Source: Tsukamurella spumae (GTDB lineage Bacteria; Actinomycetota; Actinomycetes; Mycobacteriales; Mycobacteriaceae). Taken from it: DNA of 64,000 nt. The translations under genes were made by a program, and so were the position numbers. This document shows, in pieces, positions 32,046-40,231 of this stretch. A model generated the notes under the pieces. The model did no database searches. It was not told the DNA's origin and saw only the letters and a list, made by a program, of their open reading frames with translations. Positions within the stretch are counted from its first letter, which is position 1, and each line of letters starts with the position of its first letter. The stretch is from contig NZ_JAAXOQ010000021.1 in assembly GCF_012396015.1 (NCBI RefSeq), positions 21,288 through 85,287 on the forward strand. The letters run 5' to 3'.

Positions 32046-33209
32046 ATGAGCTCCGCGATCGAGACCCTGTTCGAACCGCTGCCCCTGGGTCGGGCCACCG
32101 CCCGCAACCGCCTGTCCATGGCGCCGATGTCCGTGGGATACGGCACTCCGGACGGGTTCATCTCGCCGAAGCAGGTCGAGCACTACGCGCGTCGCGCGGC
32201 CGGCGGCGTCGGCACCGTGTTCACCGAGAACTTCGCGGTGAGCCTCGGCGGCAGGCAGATGCCGCTGCAGCCGATCGTCTCCGGACCCGAGCACCTCCCC
32301 GGACTCACGGCGCTCGCGGATGCGGTGCACCGGCACGGCGCCCTCGCCATGGTGCAGCTCGTGCACTCGGGTCGCTACGGCGGTCCCTGGGAGGAGTACG
32401 AGGCACGACGCCGGCTCTCGCCGTCGGCGGTCGCCTTCGAACTGCTCCCCGGACGCGAGGTCATGCCCGACGAGATCACCCGGGCCGAGATCGATGAAAC
32501 GATCGCCGAATTCGTCAACTCCGCCAGGCTCTGCGAGCAGGCCGGGCTCGACGGTGTCGACATCCACGCCGCGCAGGGATTCCTGCTGTCCGGCTTCCTG
32601 TCGCCCCGGCACAACCTCCGCACCGACGAGTACGGCGGCGACTTCGACGGTCGCACCCGGCTGGTCCGCGAGGTGGTCCGGGCCGTCCGCGAGGCCACCT
32701 CGAAGGACTTCGTGGTCGGCGTGCACCTGATGTCGGACGAGCTGATCGACGGTGGCTGGTCGATCGCCGAGGCGGCGCGACTGGCACCGCTGCTCGCCGA
32801 TGACGGTGCCGAGTTCCTGTTCGCGATCCCGTCGACCTTCGAGACCTTGCGTCTGCCCGAGAACCTCGGACTACTGGGGCGCCCCGGGTACTCGCTCGGC
32901 GACACCGCGGCGCTGAGTGCGGCCACCGACATCCCGGTGATCGCGAACGGCGCCCTCTCCGATCCCGACCTGGCCGCACGCACCGTCACCGAGGGAAAGG
33001 CAGCCGGAATCGCCCTCGCACGAGCGCTCTTCGTCGATCCGGACTGGCCGAACAAGATGGAGCAGGATCGACGCGCGAGCGTCCGCAGCTGCCCCTGTCA
33101 TCCGCCGTTGTGCCTGCAGACACAGCTGACCGGGGCCCAGTGCGATCACTGGCCCCCCGAGGCCCGCGAACGCGGTTACCTCGGATTCGAGCAAGGAGTT
33201 CCATCATGA
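32046..33209 (+). CDS. OYE-like NADH:flavin oxidoreductase
   Basis: 387 aa from the ATG at 32046; a GTG at 32037 overlapping the preceding stop is a possible start. FMN barrel with MAPMSVGYGTPDGFISPKQV, VQLVHSGRYGG and the active-site run HAAQGFLLSGFLSPRHNLRT. A Cys-rich tail (CPCHPPLC, then GAQC) stands where 2,4-dienoyl-CoA reductase relatives bind a 4Fe-4S cluster, but the spacing differs and the downstream FAD/NAD domain is missing. It probably reduces an activated double bond in the pathway. Cluster binding is uncertain. Confidence 0.85.
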   Translation: MSSAIETLFEPLPLGRATARNRLSMAPMSVGYGTPDGFISPKQVEHYARRAAGGVGTVFTENFAVSLGGRQMPLQPIVSGPEHLPGLTALADAVHRHGALAMVQLVHSGRYGGPWEEYEARRRLSPSAVAFELLPGREVMPDEITRAEIDETIAEFVNSARLCEQAGLDGVDIHAAQGFLLSGFLSPRHNLRTDEYGGDFDGRTRLVREVVRAVREATSKDFVVGVHLMSDELIDGGWSIAEAARLAPLLADDGAEFLFAIPSTFETLRLPENLGLLGRPGYSLGDTAALSAATDIPVIANGALSDPDLAARTVTEGKAAGIALARALFVDPDWPNKMEQDRRASVRSCPCHPPLCLQTQLTGAQCDHWPPEARERGYLGFEQGVPS

Positions 33210-34078
33210 TCACCATCCCCGACATCGCCTATGTCCGCTCCGGCGTCGAAGACCTCGACGGGGCAGTGGATTTCGCCACCCGCATCGTGGGCCTGACGCA
33301 GGTCCCCACCGATGAACCCGGCGTCGCGCACCTGCGCGCCGACGATCGCGTCCACTGCCTGACCTTCGTGCAGGGTCCCTCCGGGGCGATCGCGACCGGC
33401 CTGCGCGTGGGTGGCCTCGACGAGCTCGCGGACGCCGAGACGCAGCTGGAGAAGCTGGGGATCACCGTGACCCGTGGCGACGAGGCCGGTGCCGCGTCGC
33501 GCGGATGCGGCGCCTTCATCGGCTTCGACGATCCGTGGGGCAACCGGGTCGAACTGGTCGCGCGCCAGTTCGTGACGGCCGATCTGCTCTCGCCGGGCCG
33601 CAACGCCGGGATCACCGAGTTCGGGCACTCGTGCTTCGACGCCCCGGACGTGATCGCCGCCGGGAAGTTCTGGACCACCGTGTTCAGCGCCAAGGTCTCG
33701 GACTGGGTGGGCGACAAGGCCTGCCTGCTGCGCGTGGATCCCATGCACCACAAGCTCGCCGTGTTCTACGGCGAGCGGCCGGCCCTGTGCCACGTGAACT
33801 TCCAGGTGGCCAGCCACGACGACCTGTTCCGGAACTGGCACTTCCTGGTGGACAACGGCGTGGAGATCATCCAGGGTCCCGGCCGGCACCCCACGTCCGG
33901 ATCGGCGTTCGTCTACTTCCGCGGACCCGAGAACCTGACCTACGAGTACGCGGTGGGCACTCGCCTGATCCACGACGACGACGCCTGGACCCCGCGCGTC
34001 TTCGACGCCTCCCTGGAATCGTCGATCGACATGTGGCGCGGACCGATCGCACCCACTGTGCGCCAGATGCAGCTCTGA
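33206..34078 (+). CDS. type I extradiol ring-cleavage dioxygenase (first copy)
   Basis: 290 aa, two vicinal-oxygen-chelate modules. In the catalytic C-terminal half the Fe(II) ligands are His141 (FGHSCFD), His196 (LCHVNFQV) and Glu247 (TYEYAVG), with the spacing of BphC-type enzymes. It cleaves a catechol-like ring next to the hydroxyls. Its ATG overlaps the OYE stop, so the two are translated together. Substrate not determinable by eye; the linked tautomerase/decarboxylase branch implies an aldehyde-type fission product. Confidence 0.88.
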   Translation: MITIPDIAYVRSGVEDLDGAVDFATRIVGLTQVPTDEPGVAHLRADDRVHCLTFVQGPSGAIATGLRVGGLDELADAETQLEKLGITVTRGDEAGAASRGCGAFIGFDDPWGNRVELVARQFVTADLLSPGRNAGITEFGHSCFDAPDVIAAGKFWTTVFSAKVSDWVGDKACLLRVDPMHHKLAVFYGERPALCHVNFQVASHDDLFRNWHFLVDNGVEIIQGPGRHPTSGSAFVYFRGPENLTYEYAVGTRLIHDDDAWTPRVFDASLESSIDMWRGPIAPTVRQMQL

Positions 34079-34079
34079 C

Positions 34080-34101
34080 CTCGGGGCGTCCTCGGGGCGT
34101 C
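34080..34101. repeat. tandem 11-bp repeat, two copies
   Basis: CTCGGGGCGTC occurs twice head to tail in the 24 bp between the convergent dioxygenase and GntR genes. It may be a simple duplication. No hairpin terminator is visible in this short gap. Confidence 0.45.
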
Positions 34102-34102
34102 C

Positions 34103-34864
34103 CTAGGCCTCCACGACCGGGTGCGGCGCGACCACGATGCTGAGGGCCTTGCGTACGCGCAGCGGATCGAAGTCCACGGCACAGTGGGAAAGCACCTGCA
34201 GCGCAGTGCGCTCGAGGTGGTGCGCCATCAGGGACACCGCCTCGGCGCCGTCGTGCCCGGCGACGGCCTCCAGGATCGCCAGATGCTCGAGGTCGCCCGC
34301 CTCGGCCCACACCCGCGGGTCGAACTCCTGCGCGAGGCGGATGTAGCGCGTACTGCGGTCGGCGAGGGAGCGGAGCTCACCGTCGAGGGGCTCGCCCACG
34401 GCGTGGCCCAGGATCTGATGGAACTGCGCGTGCGCGACGAACCACGATTCGGTGTCGTTCTTCTTCGCCGCACTGCGCATCTCGGACAGCTTCACCTTCG
34501 CGCGGCGGGAATCGGCGGCGGTGAACACCTCCGCCGTCACCGACACCGCCAGGCACTCGAGCATGATCCGCGAGCCGTAGATCGAGTCCAGTACCTCCGG
34601 ATCGAAGCCGACCACGCGCATGCGCTGGTTCGGCTCGAACTCGACGAGGCCCTCCTCCTGCAGCATCCGCAGCGCCTCGCGCACGGGTGTCCTGCTCACG
34701 CCGAGCTGTTCGCCGAGCCCCACCTGGGAGAGCTTGGTTCCGGGCGGCAGCGTGCCATCCATGATGCATTCGCGCAGGTACGCGTGGATGGGCCCGATCG
34801 ACTGGCGTTGCCCGGCGATCTGCAAGCGCTCCAACCCATCCACGCGCGAGGTCCGTGTTCCCAT
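34103..34864 (-). CDS. GntR-family regulator with FCD domain
   Basis: 253 aa from the ATG at 34864 (MGTRTSRVDGLERLQIAGQR); the open frame extends further up through the operators and is not used. Winged helix at ~25-90 (GTKLSQVGLGEQLGVSRTPV REALRMLQEEGLVEF), then an all-helical FCD sensor (~100-235) with FHQILGHAV and SLMAHHLERT giving metal-site histidines. Sits between the two rightward catabolic operons and reads leftward. The repeated GTGCATACAGTT motif at this and the other divergent promoter makes it the likely repressor of the whole aromatic cluster. Confidence 0.88.
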   Translation of the reverse strand: MGTRTSRVDGLERLQIAGQRQSIGPIHAYLRECIMDGTLPPGTKLSQVGLGEQLGVSRTPVREALRMLQEEGLVEFEPNQRMRVVGFDPEVLDSIYGSRIMLECLAVSVTAEVFTAADSRRAKVKLSEMRSAAKKNDTESWFVAHAQFHQILGHAVGEPLDGELRSLADRSTRYIRLAQEFDPRVWAEAGDLEHLAILEAVAGHDGAEAVSLMAHHLERTALQVLSHCAVDFDPLRVRKALSIVVAPHPVVEA

Positions 34865-34894
34865 GCGCACATTGTGCAACAGACTGCGAGCAAA

Positions 34895-34936
34895 CCTGTA
34901 TACAGGCTTGACGAACTCCGAAAAGTGCATACAGTT
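34895..34936. promoter_or_regulatory. GntR autoregulatory and operon-2 promoter region
   Basis: CCTGTATACAGG (34895-34906) is a perfect 12-bp palindrome upstream of the gntR start. GTGCATACAGTT (34925-34936) is identical to the motif at 31059-31070 read on the other strand. Rightward promoter: -35 TTGACG (34908-34913), 16 bp, -10 TACAGT (34930-34935), the latter inside the operator. Repressor binding here would block the DUF1857 operon and gntR itself. Confidence 0.7.
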
Positions 34937-34965
34937 AGAGGCCAGAGAGTGAGGAGCACCACACG

Positions 34966-35430
34966 ATGATCTTCGTCAGCCACGCAATCCCGGTGAACGA
35001 GCCCGGATCGATCCGTCTCAGCCGCGAGGACGTCTGGGCCGGCCTCGTACGGAAGGCCAACAACGCCCTGCCCTTCGTGCCCGCCATGAGCGACTGCACC
35101 GTGACGGGCCGGCTCAGCGAGACGGTCTTCGACCGCGACATCGTGATCCGCGGTGACGCCTACACCGAGCGGATCACCCTCGAGGAGCCACACCGTGTGG
35201 TGTTCACCCGCACGTCGGGCCCGATCCTGGGCGTGATCGCCAACGAGATCATCGGCGACGGGGACACCATGGAGCTGCGGTTCAGCTTCGCGCTGGTGAT
35301 CAGCGGCGTCGAAGGCGGCTCGCCCCGGGAGAAGGAGTTCGCGGACGGGATGACCGTGGACTACCTCAGCGCGGTGAAGGCCACGCTCACCGCCATTCGC
35401 AAAGTCGCCTCCGGCGAAACCCCTTCGTAA
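34966..35430 (+). CDS. DUF1857/AtaL-like SRPBCC protein
   Basis: 154 aa beginning MIFVSHAIPVNEPGSIRLSR with EDVWAGLVRKANNALPFVP, the pattern of the DUF1857 (AtaL-like) START/SRPBCC family. These small helix-grip proteins bind hydrophobic ligands; their enzymatic role is unclear. First gene of the second rightward operon, with GTGAGGAG upstream and 30 bp downstream of the operator. It may bind a substrate or intermediate of the pathway. Confidence 0.75.
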   Translation: MIFVSHAIPVNEPGSIRLSREDVWAGLVRKANNALPFVPAMSDCTVTGRLSETVFDRDIVIRGDAYTERITLEEPHRVVFTRTSGPILGVIANEIIGDGDTMELRFSFALVISGVEGGSPREKEFADGMTVDYLSAVKATLTAIRKVASGETPS

Positions 35431-35463
35431 ACAAGTAATCACACAGGATCGCGAGGACCCGAA

Positions 35464-35853
35464 ATGACCGCACCCGATTGGGTCACCACGACCTACGGCA
35501 TCGTCGACGCCGAGGACATGGAGAACCTGCTGCCGCTCTTCACCCCCGGTGCCGAGTTGCGCTTCGGCAACAATCCGGCCGCCATCGGGCACGACGCGAT
35601 CCGCGGCATGCTCGGCGAGTTCTGGAGCTCGATCGGCGGCCTGCGCCACGAGTTCGTCAACGTCGTCGGGGACGGCCCGACCTCCATCGAGGCGATCTGC
35701 CACTACACCACGCGGGCCGGGACACCGGTGCCGCTGCCGGTGGTGACTCAGATCGACCGGGACGGCGCCGGACTGATCACCTCGATGCGGGTCTACATCG
35801 ATTCTGCGCCCCTGTTCGCGCAGATCGCGTCCGAGGCCGACGCCTCGTCATGA
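35464..35853 (+). CDS. NTF2/SnoaL-like small protein (first copy)
   Basis: 129 aa cone-shaped NTF2-like fold: an N-terminal helix pair (TTYGIVDAEDMENLLPLFTP) then strands with RFGNNPAAIGHDAIRGMLGE and HYTTRAGTPVPLPVVTQIDR. SnoaL-type proteins act as isomerases, cyclases or hydratases, often through Asp/His pairs. The stop overlaps the aldolase ATG, showing tight coupling. A second NTF2-like gene follows in the same operon. Confidence 0.75.
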   Translation: MTAPDWVTTTYGIVDAEDMENLLPLFTPGAELRFGNNPAAIGHDAIRGMLGEFWSSIGGLRHEFVNVVGDGPTSIEAICHYTTRAGTPVPLPVVTQIDRDGAGLITSMRVYIDSAPLFAQIASEADASS

Positions 35854-36551
35854 CTCCAGCCGACCTCGTCGCCGAGACGGTGGCCGCCGCGCGGGTCGTC
35901 GCGGCGCTGGGCATCGTCGGCCCCTTCGGGCACGTGTCCGCGCGGATCGACGAGAAGCGGATCATCATCACCCCGGCGGCGCCACTCGCCTCCGCCACCC
36001 CGGACGAGCTGGTCACCGTCGAACTCGATGCCTCCGAGCTCCCGCCCCGCGCCCCGGGGGAGGCGTGGATCCACCTGGGCGTGTATCACTCCCGCGCGGA
36101 CGTCGGCGGCATCTGCCGGGCGATTCCGGAGTCCTCCTTCGCCGCCGGCGCGGTGTACGACGCCCTGCGACCCGTCCACGGCCAGGCCGCGCTGCTCGGC
36201 CCGACGGTGCCCGTCCATCCGACCGCGCGCCTGGTGCGCGACCGGGAGGCGGGCGTCGCCGTCGCCGGCACGCTCGATCAGTCCGACGCGGTGGTGCTGC
36301 GCGGCAACGGCGCCGTCACCGTCGGCGCCTCGCCCGGGCTCGCCGTTGCCCGGATGCACCTGCTGGACACCGCGTGCCGAGTCCGACTCGCTGCCGGGAG
36401 GGACGCGCACGAGCTGGACGCGGACGAGATAGCCGCCTGGCGCGCCGCCGGACCGCCGCTGCTGCAGCGGCTGTGGAACTACCTCAACGAATACTCCGCC
36501 GCGCCCGCGGCGATCGATCGAGCACACCAACCCGAGAGGACCCCGCAATGA
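35850..36551 (+). CDS. class II aldolase/adducin-like protein
   Basis: 233 aa from the ATG that overlaps the previous stop. The N-terminal VGPFGHVSARIDEKRIIITP is characteristic of class II aldolase/adducin proteins. The metal-binding HxH stretch expected near residues 80-95 is poorly preserved: the region reads WIHLGVYHSRADVGGICRAI, where family members often show H-A-H. It may be a C-C lyase for a hydroxy-keto acid or a non-aldolase relative. Its position before the second dioxygenase suggests it takes the place of the missing pathway aldolase; unproven. Confidence 0.75.
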   Translation: MTPADLVAETVAAARVVAALGIVGPFGHVSARIDEKRIIITPAAPLASATPDELVTVELDASELPPRAPGEAWIHLGVYHSRADVGGICRAIPESSFAAGAVYDALRPVHGQAALLGPTVPVHPTARLVRDREAGVAVAGTLDQSDAVVLRGNGAVTVGASPGLAVARMHLLDTACRVRLAAGRDAHELDADEIAAWRAAGPPLLQRLWNYLNEYSAAPAAIDRAHQPERTPQ

Positions 36552-37456
36552 GCACCCCCCGTACCGATCCCGCCGCGACCGTGACCAAGCTCGGCTACGT
36601 CGGCTTCGAGACCCCCGACATCGACGCGATGGTCGACTACTACACCAAGAACCTGGATTTCGTGGTCGTGGACGCGGGGGCCGAGTACGCCTACCTCACC
36701 ACGGGATCCGAGCACCACAACGTGGTGCTGCAGAAGACCAGCGCGCCGCGCGGGCGGACCTTCGTCGGATGGCAGATCGAGGAGTCGCTCGACGACGCCG
36801 AGCGCCGCATGCGTGAGCGGGGCTACGAGACCGAGCGGCGGCGCGACATCGGCCCCGGCTCGCCCGACACCCTGATCCTCACCGAGCCCGGGACGCAGAC
36901 GCCGCTGCACCTGTTCTCGGAGATCGATGCGGTGGAGGTGCCGCGCAGTTGGCTGCGGCCCACCAAGCTGGGTCACGTGGCGTCCTTCGTGCCGGACCTC
37001 GACAAGGCCCAGAGCTTCTACGAGGATCTGCTCGGCTTCCGCTGGTCGGACACCATCGGCGACTTCTTCGTGTTCATGCGCTGCGGACGCGATCACCACA
37101 CGGCGAACTTCCTCAAGAGCTCATCGTTCAAGGACCTGCACCACATCGCCTACGAGGCCCGCGATCTCAATCACCTGCAGATGATGCTGGACTCACTGGC
37201 CTCGAACGAGTTCCGGCTCGAGTGGGGTCCCGGCCGGCACGGCGCCGGCCACAACGTCTTCACCTACCACAAGGACCCCGACGGCAACATGGTGGAGCTG
37301 TTCACGCAGCTCGACCAGATCGCGGACGAGGACAAGGGCTACTTCGAGCCCCGGCCGTGGCACGAGGATTCGCCCCAGTACCCCAAGACCTGGGAGGTGG
37401 ACGTCGCGGCCGCCAACAACTGGGGCCCGATCAACCCCGCGCTCATGGAGCACTGA
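36548..37456 (+). CDS. type I extradiol ring-cleavage dioxygenase (second copy)
   Basis: 302 aa, two vicinal-oxygen-chelate modules. The predicted Fe(II) ligands are His143 (KLGHVASF), His199 (LHHIAYE) and Glu250 (MVELFTQ); the His-to-Glu distance of 51 equals that in the first copy. The N-terminal module starts KLGYVGFETPDIDAMVDYYT. ATG overlaps the aldolase stop. The two dioxygenases are clearly different in sequence, so they probably act on different catechols or on successive rings. Confidence 0.87.
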   Translation: MSTPRTDPAATVTKLGYVGFETPDIDAMVDYYTKNLDFVVVDAGAEYAYLTTGSEHHNVVLQKTSAPRGRTFVGWQIEESLDDAERRMRERGYETERRRDIGPGSPDTLILTEPGTQTPLHLFSEIDAVEVPRSWLRPTKLGHVASFVPDLDKAQSFYEDLLGFRWSDTIGDFFVFMRCGRDHHTANFLKSSSFKDLHHIAYEARDLNHLQMMLDSLASNEFRLEWGPGRHGAGHNVFTYHKDPDGNMVELFTQLDQIADEDKGYFEPRPWHEDSPQYPKTWEVDVAAANNWGPINPALMEH

Positions 37457-37486
37457 CCAACCCCCTTCCTCCGATCGGAGACCGAC

Positions 37487-38026
37487 ATGACCGACACCGC
37501 CTATCCCCCCTTGGAATCGATGGTGCGCGAGCTGTGGGACCGCCAGCAGATCGCCGATGTGATGCTCTCCTTCGGGCGGGCACTCGACACCCACGACTGG
37601 TCCCGGTACGCGACCACTCTGACCGATCCGTTCGATGTCGACTTCTACGACCTCACCGGACTGCCCGCGGGCCGGACGACGCCCGAGCTGTGGGCCCGGT
37701 TCGCGGAGAACGCCCTCGGACCGCTGGTGGTGCTGCACCGGTACACCAACTTCCACATCGACCTGGCGCCCGATGGCGACCCCGACCACGCGCACGCCAT
37801 CGTCTACCACGTCTCACGCCACCGGAAGCCGAACAAGTCCGGCGACGACCACTACACGCAGTACGGCTGGTACGACAACGACCTCGTCCGGACGCCCGAG
37901 GGCTGGCGGATCAACCGCCTCAAGCACCAGTTCCAGTGGGCGGACGGAAATCCCAACCTGATCGACGGGAGCGACCCGGACTTCCAGAAGATGGCGGGAG
38001 AGATCTTCGGCACGGACCCGCAATGA
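37487..38026 (+). CDS. NTF2/SnoaL-like protein (second copy, ring-hydroxylase beta-like fold)
   Basis: 179 aa: MTDTAYPPLESMVRELWDRQ, QIADVMLSFGRALDTHDWSR and a C-terminal GWYDNDLVRTPEGWRINRLK. The fold matches SnoaL-like proteins that include scytalone-dehydratase and ring-hydroxylating-dioxygenase beta relatives. No alpha subunit is in the window, so an independent enzyme (dehydratase or isomerase) is likelier. The stop overlaps the hydrolase ATG. Confidence 0.78.
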   Translation: MTDTAYPPLESMVRELWDRQQIADVMLSFGRALDTHDWSRYATTLTDPFDVDFYDLTGLPAGRTTPELWARFAENALGPLVVLHRYTNFHIDLAPDGDPDHAHAIVYHVSRHRKPNKSGDDHYTQYGWYDNDLVRTPEGWRINRLKHQFQWADGNPNLIDGSDPDFQKMAGEIFGTDPQ

Positions 38027-38889
38027 GCGGGGACGCGTCCGCGCGCACCCACCACACCACCGTGGTGAACGGGATCCGCCTGCACTACGCCATGGCCGGC
38101 GCCGGCGAACCGGTCGTGCTCCTGCACGGGTGGCCGCAGAGCAGCAGGGAGTGGCACCGCGTGATGGCGGATCTGTCCGACACCTACCTGCTGATCGCAC
38201 CGGACATGCGCGGCATGGGCTACTCGGGCAAGAACGCCACCGCCTACGACACCGACGCGGTGGCCTCCGACGTGCACGAGCTGATCACGGGCATGGGGAT
38301 CGAATCGGTCAGGATCGCCGGACACGACTGGGGTGGCGCTGTCGCCTACAGCTACGCCGCGAACTACCGCGACGAGGTGAGCGCGCTGGCGGTACTGGAG
38401 ATGGCGCCGCCCGGGTTCGGCATCATGGAGGCCGCGATGACTCCCCAGCCGGGCGGGAATTTCCTCTGGCACATGGCCTTCCAGAGCGTCCCGGCGATCC
38501 CCGATCTGCTGCTCGCCGGCCACGAGGAGGAGTACCTGCGCTTCTTCTACAAGGAGTACGCGTACGCGCCCGACTCGGTGCCCGAGGAGCACATCGAGGC
38601 CTACGTGCGCGATATGACCGCTCCCGGCGCCCTGCACGCCGGGCTCGGCTACTACCGCGACTTCTTCACCAGCGCCGAGCAGAACATCGCGCACGCGCGC
38701 ACGCCGCTGACGATCCCGGTGACGGCGTGGGGCGGCTCGCACTGCCTGCGCGACGCGCCGAAGGCCTGCATGGATCAAGCCGCGGTATCCGTCACGGGCG
38801 GCATCATCGACGACTGCGGGCACTGGGTGTGCGACGAGGCCCCGCACACCGTCGCGAAGATCCTCCGGGAGTTCTTCGCGACGGTGTAG
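38023..38889 (+). CDS. alpha/beta hydrolase, epoxide-hydrolase/dehalogenase type
   Basis: 288 aa. Oxyanion motif HGWPQ (35-39), nucleophile elbow GHDWGG with Asp102, and the catalytic His in DDCGHWVCDE near 268. An Asp nucleophile followed by Trp is the mark of epoxide hydrolases and haloalkane dehalogenases. It is not the Ser of MhpC/BphD C-C hydrolases, so this is not the usual meta-cleavage product hydrolase. Last gene of the second rightward operon. Substrate unknown. Confidence 0.88.
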   Translation: MSGDASARTHHTTVVNGIRLHYAMAGAGEPVVLLHGWPQSSREWHRVMADLSDTYLLIAPDMRGMGYSGKNATAYDTDAVASDVHELITGMGIESVRIAGHDWGGAVAYSYAANYRDEVSALAVLEMAPPGFGIMEAAMTPQPGGNFLWHMAFQSVPAIPDLLLAGHEEEYLRFFYKEYAYAPDSVPEEHIEAYVRDMTAPGALHAGLGYYRDFFTSAEQNIAHARTPLTIPVTAWGGSHCLRDAPKACMDQAAVSVTGGIIDDCGHWVCDEAPHTVAKILREFFATV

Positions 38890-38920
38890 CCGGGTCCGGC
38901 AGCGGGAGCGGCGTTCCCGC

Positions 38921-39328
38921 CTACCTGTGGATGGTCTTGCGCGGCTTGAGGGAGTGCGCGGGGCCGGTGGAATCCGGGGTGAGGTTCACGCTCCACGAGA
39001 CGTCCGGGGTGATGCGCATGTTCAGCGTCCCCGACCCGGCGGGCGCCTCGACCAGCTCGACGGTGCCGTAGATGCGGATGTAGCGCGGCGTCCAGCCGCC
39101 CTGCGTGATCAGATCGTCGAAGAGCAGTGCCACCTTGTTGTTTCCACTCTGGATGTTGCGGGTGCGGCGGGTCCGCGTGGGGTCGAATCCGCCGATCCAG
39201 AAGTCCCGGCCGTCGAACTCGTACCCGGTGACCACCAGGTCCGGCTGGCCGTCCGAATCGACCGTGGCGACGCGCACCAGCGGTTGGGTGCGCATGTAGT
39301 CCAGTTCTTCAGGGGCGAACGATGCCAC
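38921..39328 (-). CDS. PPOX-class F420/flavin-binding protein
   Basis: GTG start at 39328 with GGAGG 7 nt upstream gives 135 aa (MASFAPEELDYMRTQPLVRV); an ATG 45 bases further up lacks a ribosome site. Split-barrel fold: ATVDSDGQPDLVVTGYEFDG, TRRTRNIQSGNNKVALLFDD, RYIRIYGTVELVE. Relatives bind F420 or FMN and reduce various compounds. It is convergent with the hydrolase and leftward with the SDR. Confidence 0.8.
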   Translation of the reverse strand: MASFAPEELDYMRTQPLVRVATVDSDGQPDLVVTGYEFDGRDFWIGGFDPTRTRRTRNIQSGNNKVALLFDDLITQGGWTPRYIRIYGTVELVEAPAGSGTLNMRITPDVSWSVNLTPDSTGPAHSLKPRKTIHR

Positions 39329-39400
39329 GATGTGACCTCCGGCGAGTCGGGATGGAAGATTCTGCGATTCCACAGGATAGTCGGCGCGGGCGCGACGCGA

Positions 39401-40168
39401 TCACAATTGCCCACCGTCCACGCGCAGGGTGCTGCCGGTGACGTACGAGGCGTCGGGCGAGACCAGGAAGGCCACGGCGGCGGCGATCTCGTCGACCGAC
39501 GCCATGCGGCCCAGAGCCGCGAAGGAGCGCATGAACTCCTCCGTACCGATCTTGCCGCGGAGCGCGGGATGCACGTACTCCGCCCCCACCTCGGCGGCCA
39601 TGTCCGTCGACGTGCCACCCGGGGCGATCGCATTGATGCGGATCCCCAGATCCGCGAACTCGAGCGCGAGGTGCTGCACGATGGCCTCGACCGCGGCCTT
39701 ACTGGCCGCGTACAGGGTGTGCTGATAGACGGGGGTACGCGCGCTGGTCGACGAGGTCAGCACGATCGCCCCGCCGCGCGAGAGCTGCGTGCCCGCCGCT
39801 TGGGCCACGAGGAACTGGGCGCGGGCGTTCGTGCGGAAGACCGCGTCGAAGTCGTCCGCGGTCACCTCGTGGAACGGACCGAAGTGCTCGATACCGGCGT
39901 TGCTGCACACGATGTCGAGGTCCGCGACCTCGCGAGCCTCCGCGAACAGCCGCGTGATCTCCTCGGGTCGGCTGACGTCCGCCTGGATGACGAAGGCCTT
40001 GCGGCCCAGGCGCTCCACCTCCTGCGCGACGCTCTCCGCCGCCTCTCGGCCGCTGCGGTAGTTGACGATCACATCCGCTCCGTCGGCCGCGAGCCGCAGG
40101 GCGATCGCCCTCCCGATTCCGCGCCCGCCGCCGGTCACCAGTGCAGTCTTGCCATCCACGCTCATCAT
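39401..40168 (-). CDS. short-chain dehydrogenase/reductase
   Basis: 255 aa classical SDR. Cofactor loop TGGGRGIG (~12-19), NAG at 90-92 in CSNAGIEHFG, catalytic Ser in LTSSTSA and the YAASK pair (Tyr/Lys). The Arg after strand 2 (NYRSGREAAES) favours NADPH. Located between the MFS transporter and the PPOX gene on the same strand. Likely an alcohol/ketone step of the aromatic region; substrate unknown. Confidence 0.88.
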   Translation of the reverse strand: MMSVDGKTALVTGGGRGIGRAIALRLAADGADVIVNYRSGREAAESVAQEVERLGRKAFVIQADVSRPEEITRLFAEAREVADLDIVCSNAGIEHFGPFHEVTADDFDAVFRTNARAQFLVAQAAGTQLSRGGAIVLTSSTSARTPVYQHTLYAASKAAVEAIVQHLALEFADLGIRINAIAPGGTSTDMAAEVGAEYVHPALRGKIGTEEFMRSFAALGRMASVDEIAAAVAFLVSPDASYVTGSTLRVDGGQL

Positions 40169-40231
40169 TCGTCCTTCGTCCGAGTCAGATTCTCTTCGCC
40201 GACTACAACGCTCGTTCGCGCAACTAATTCC

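Noticed and set aside
34080..34101. Tandem 11-mer as a regulatory repeat
   Set aside because: Only two copies between convergent genes and no dyad; kept as a plain repeat.
37487..38026. Ring-hydroxylating dioxygenase beta subunit
   Set aside because: The fold fits, but no alpha subunit, ferredoxin or reductase gene lies in the window; called NTF2/SnoaL-like instead.
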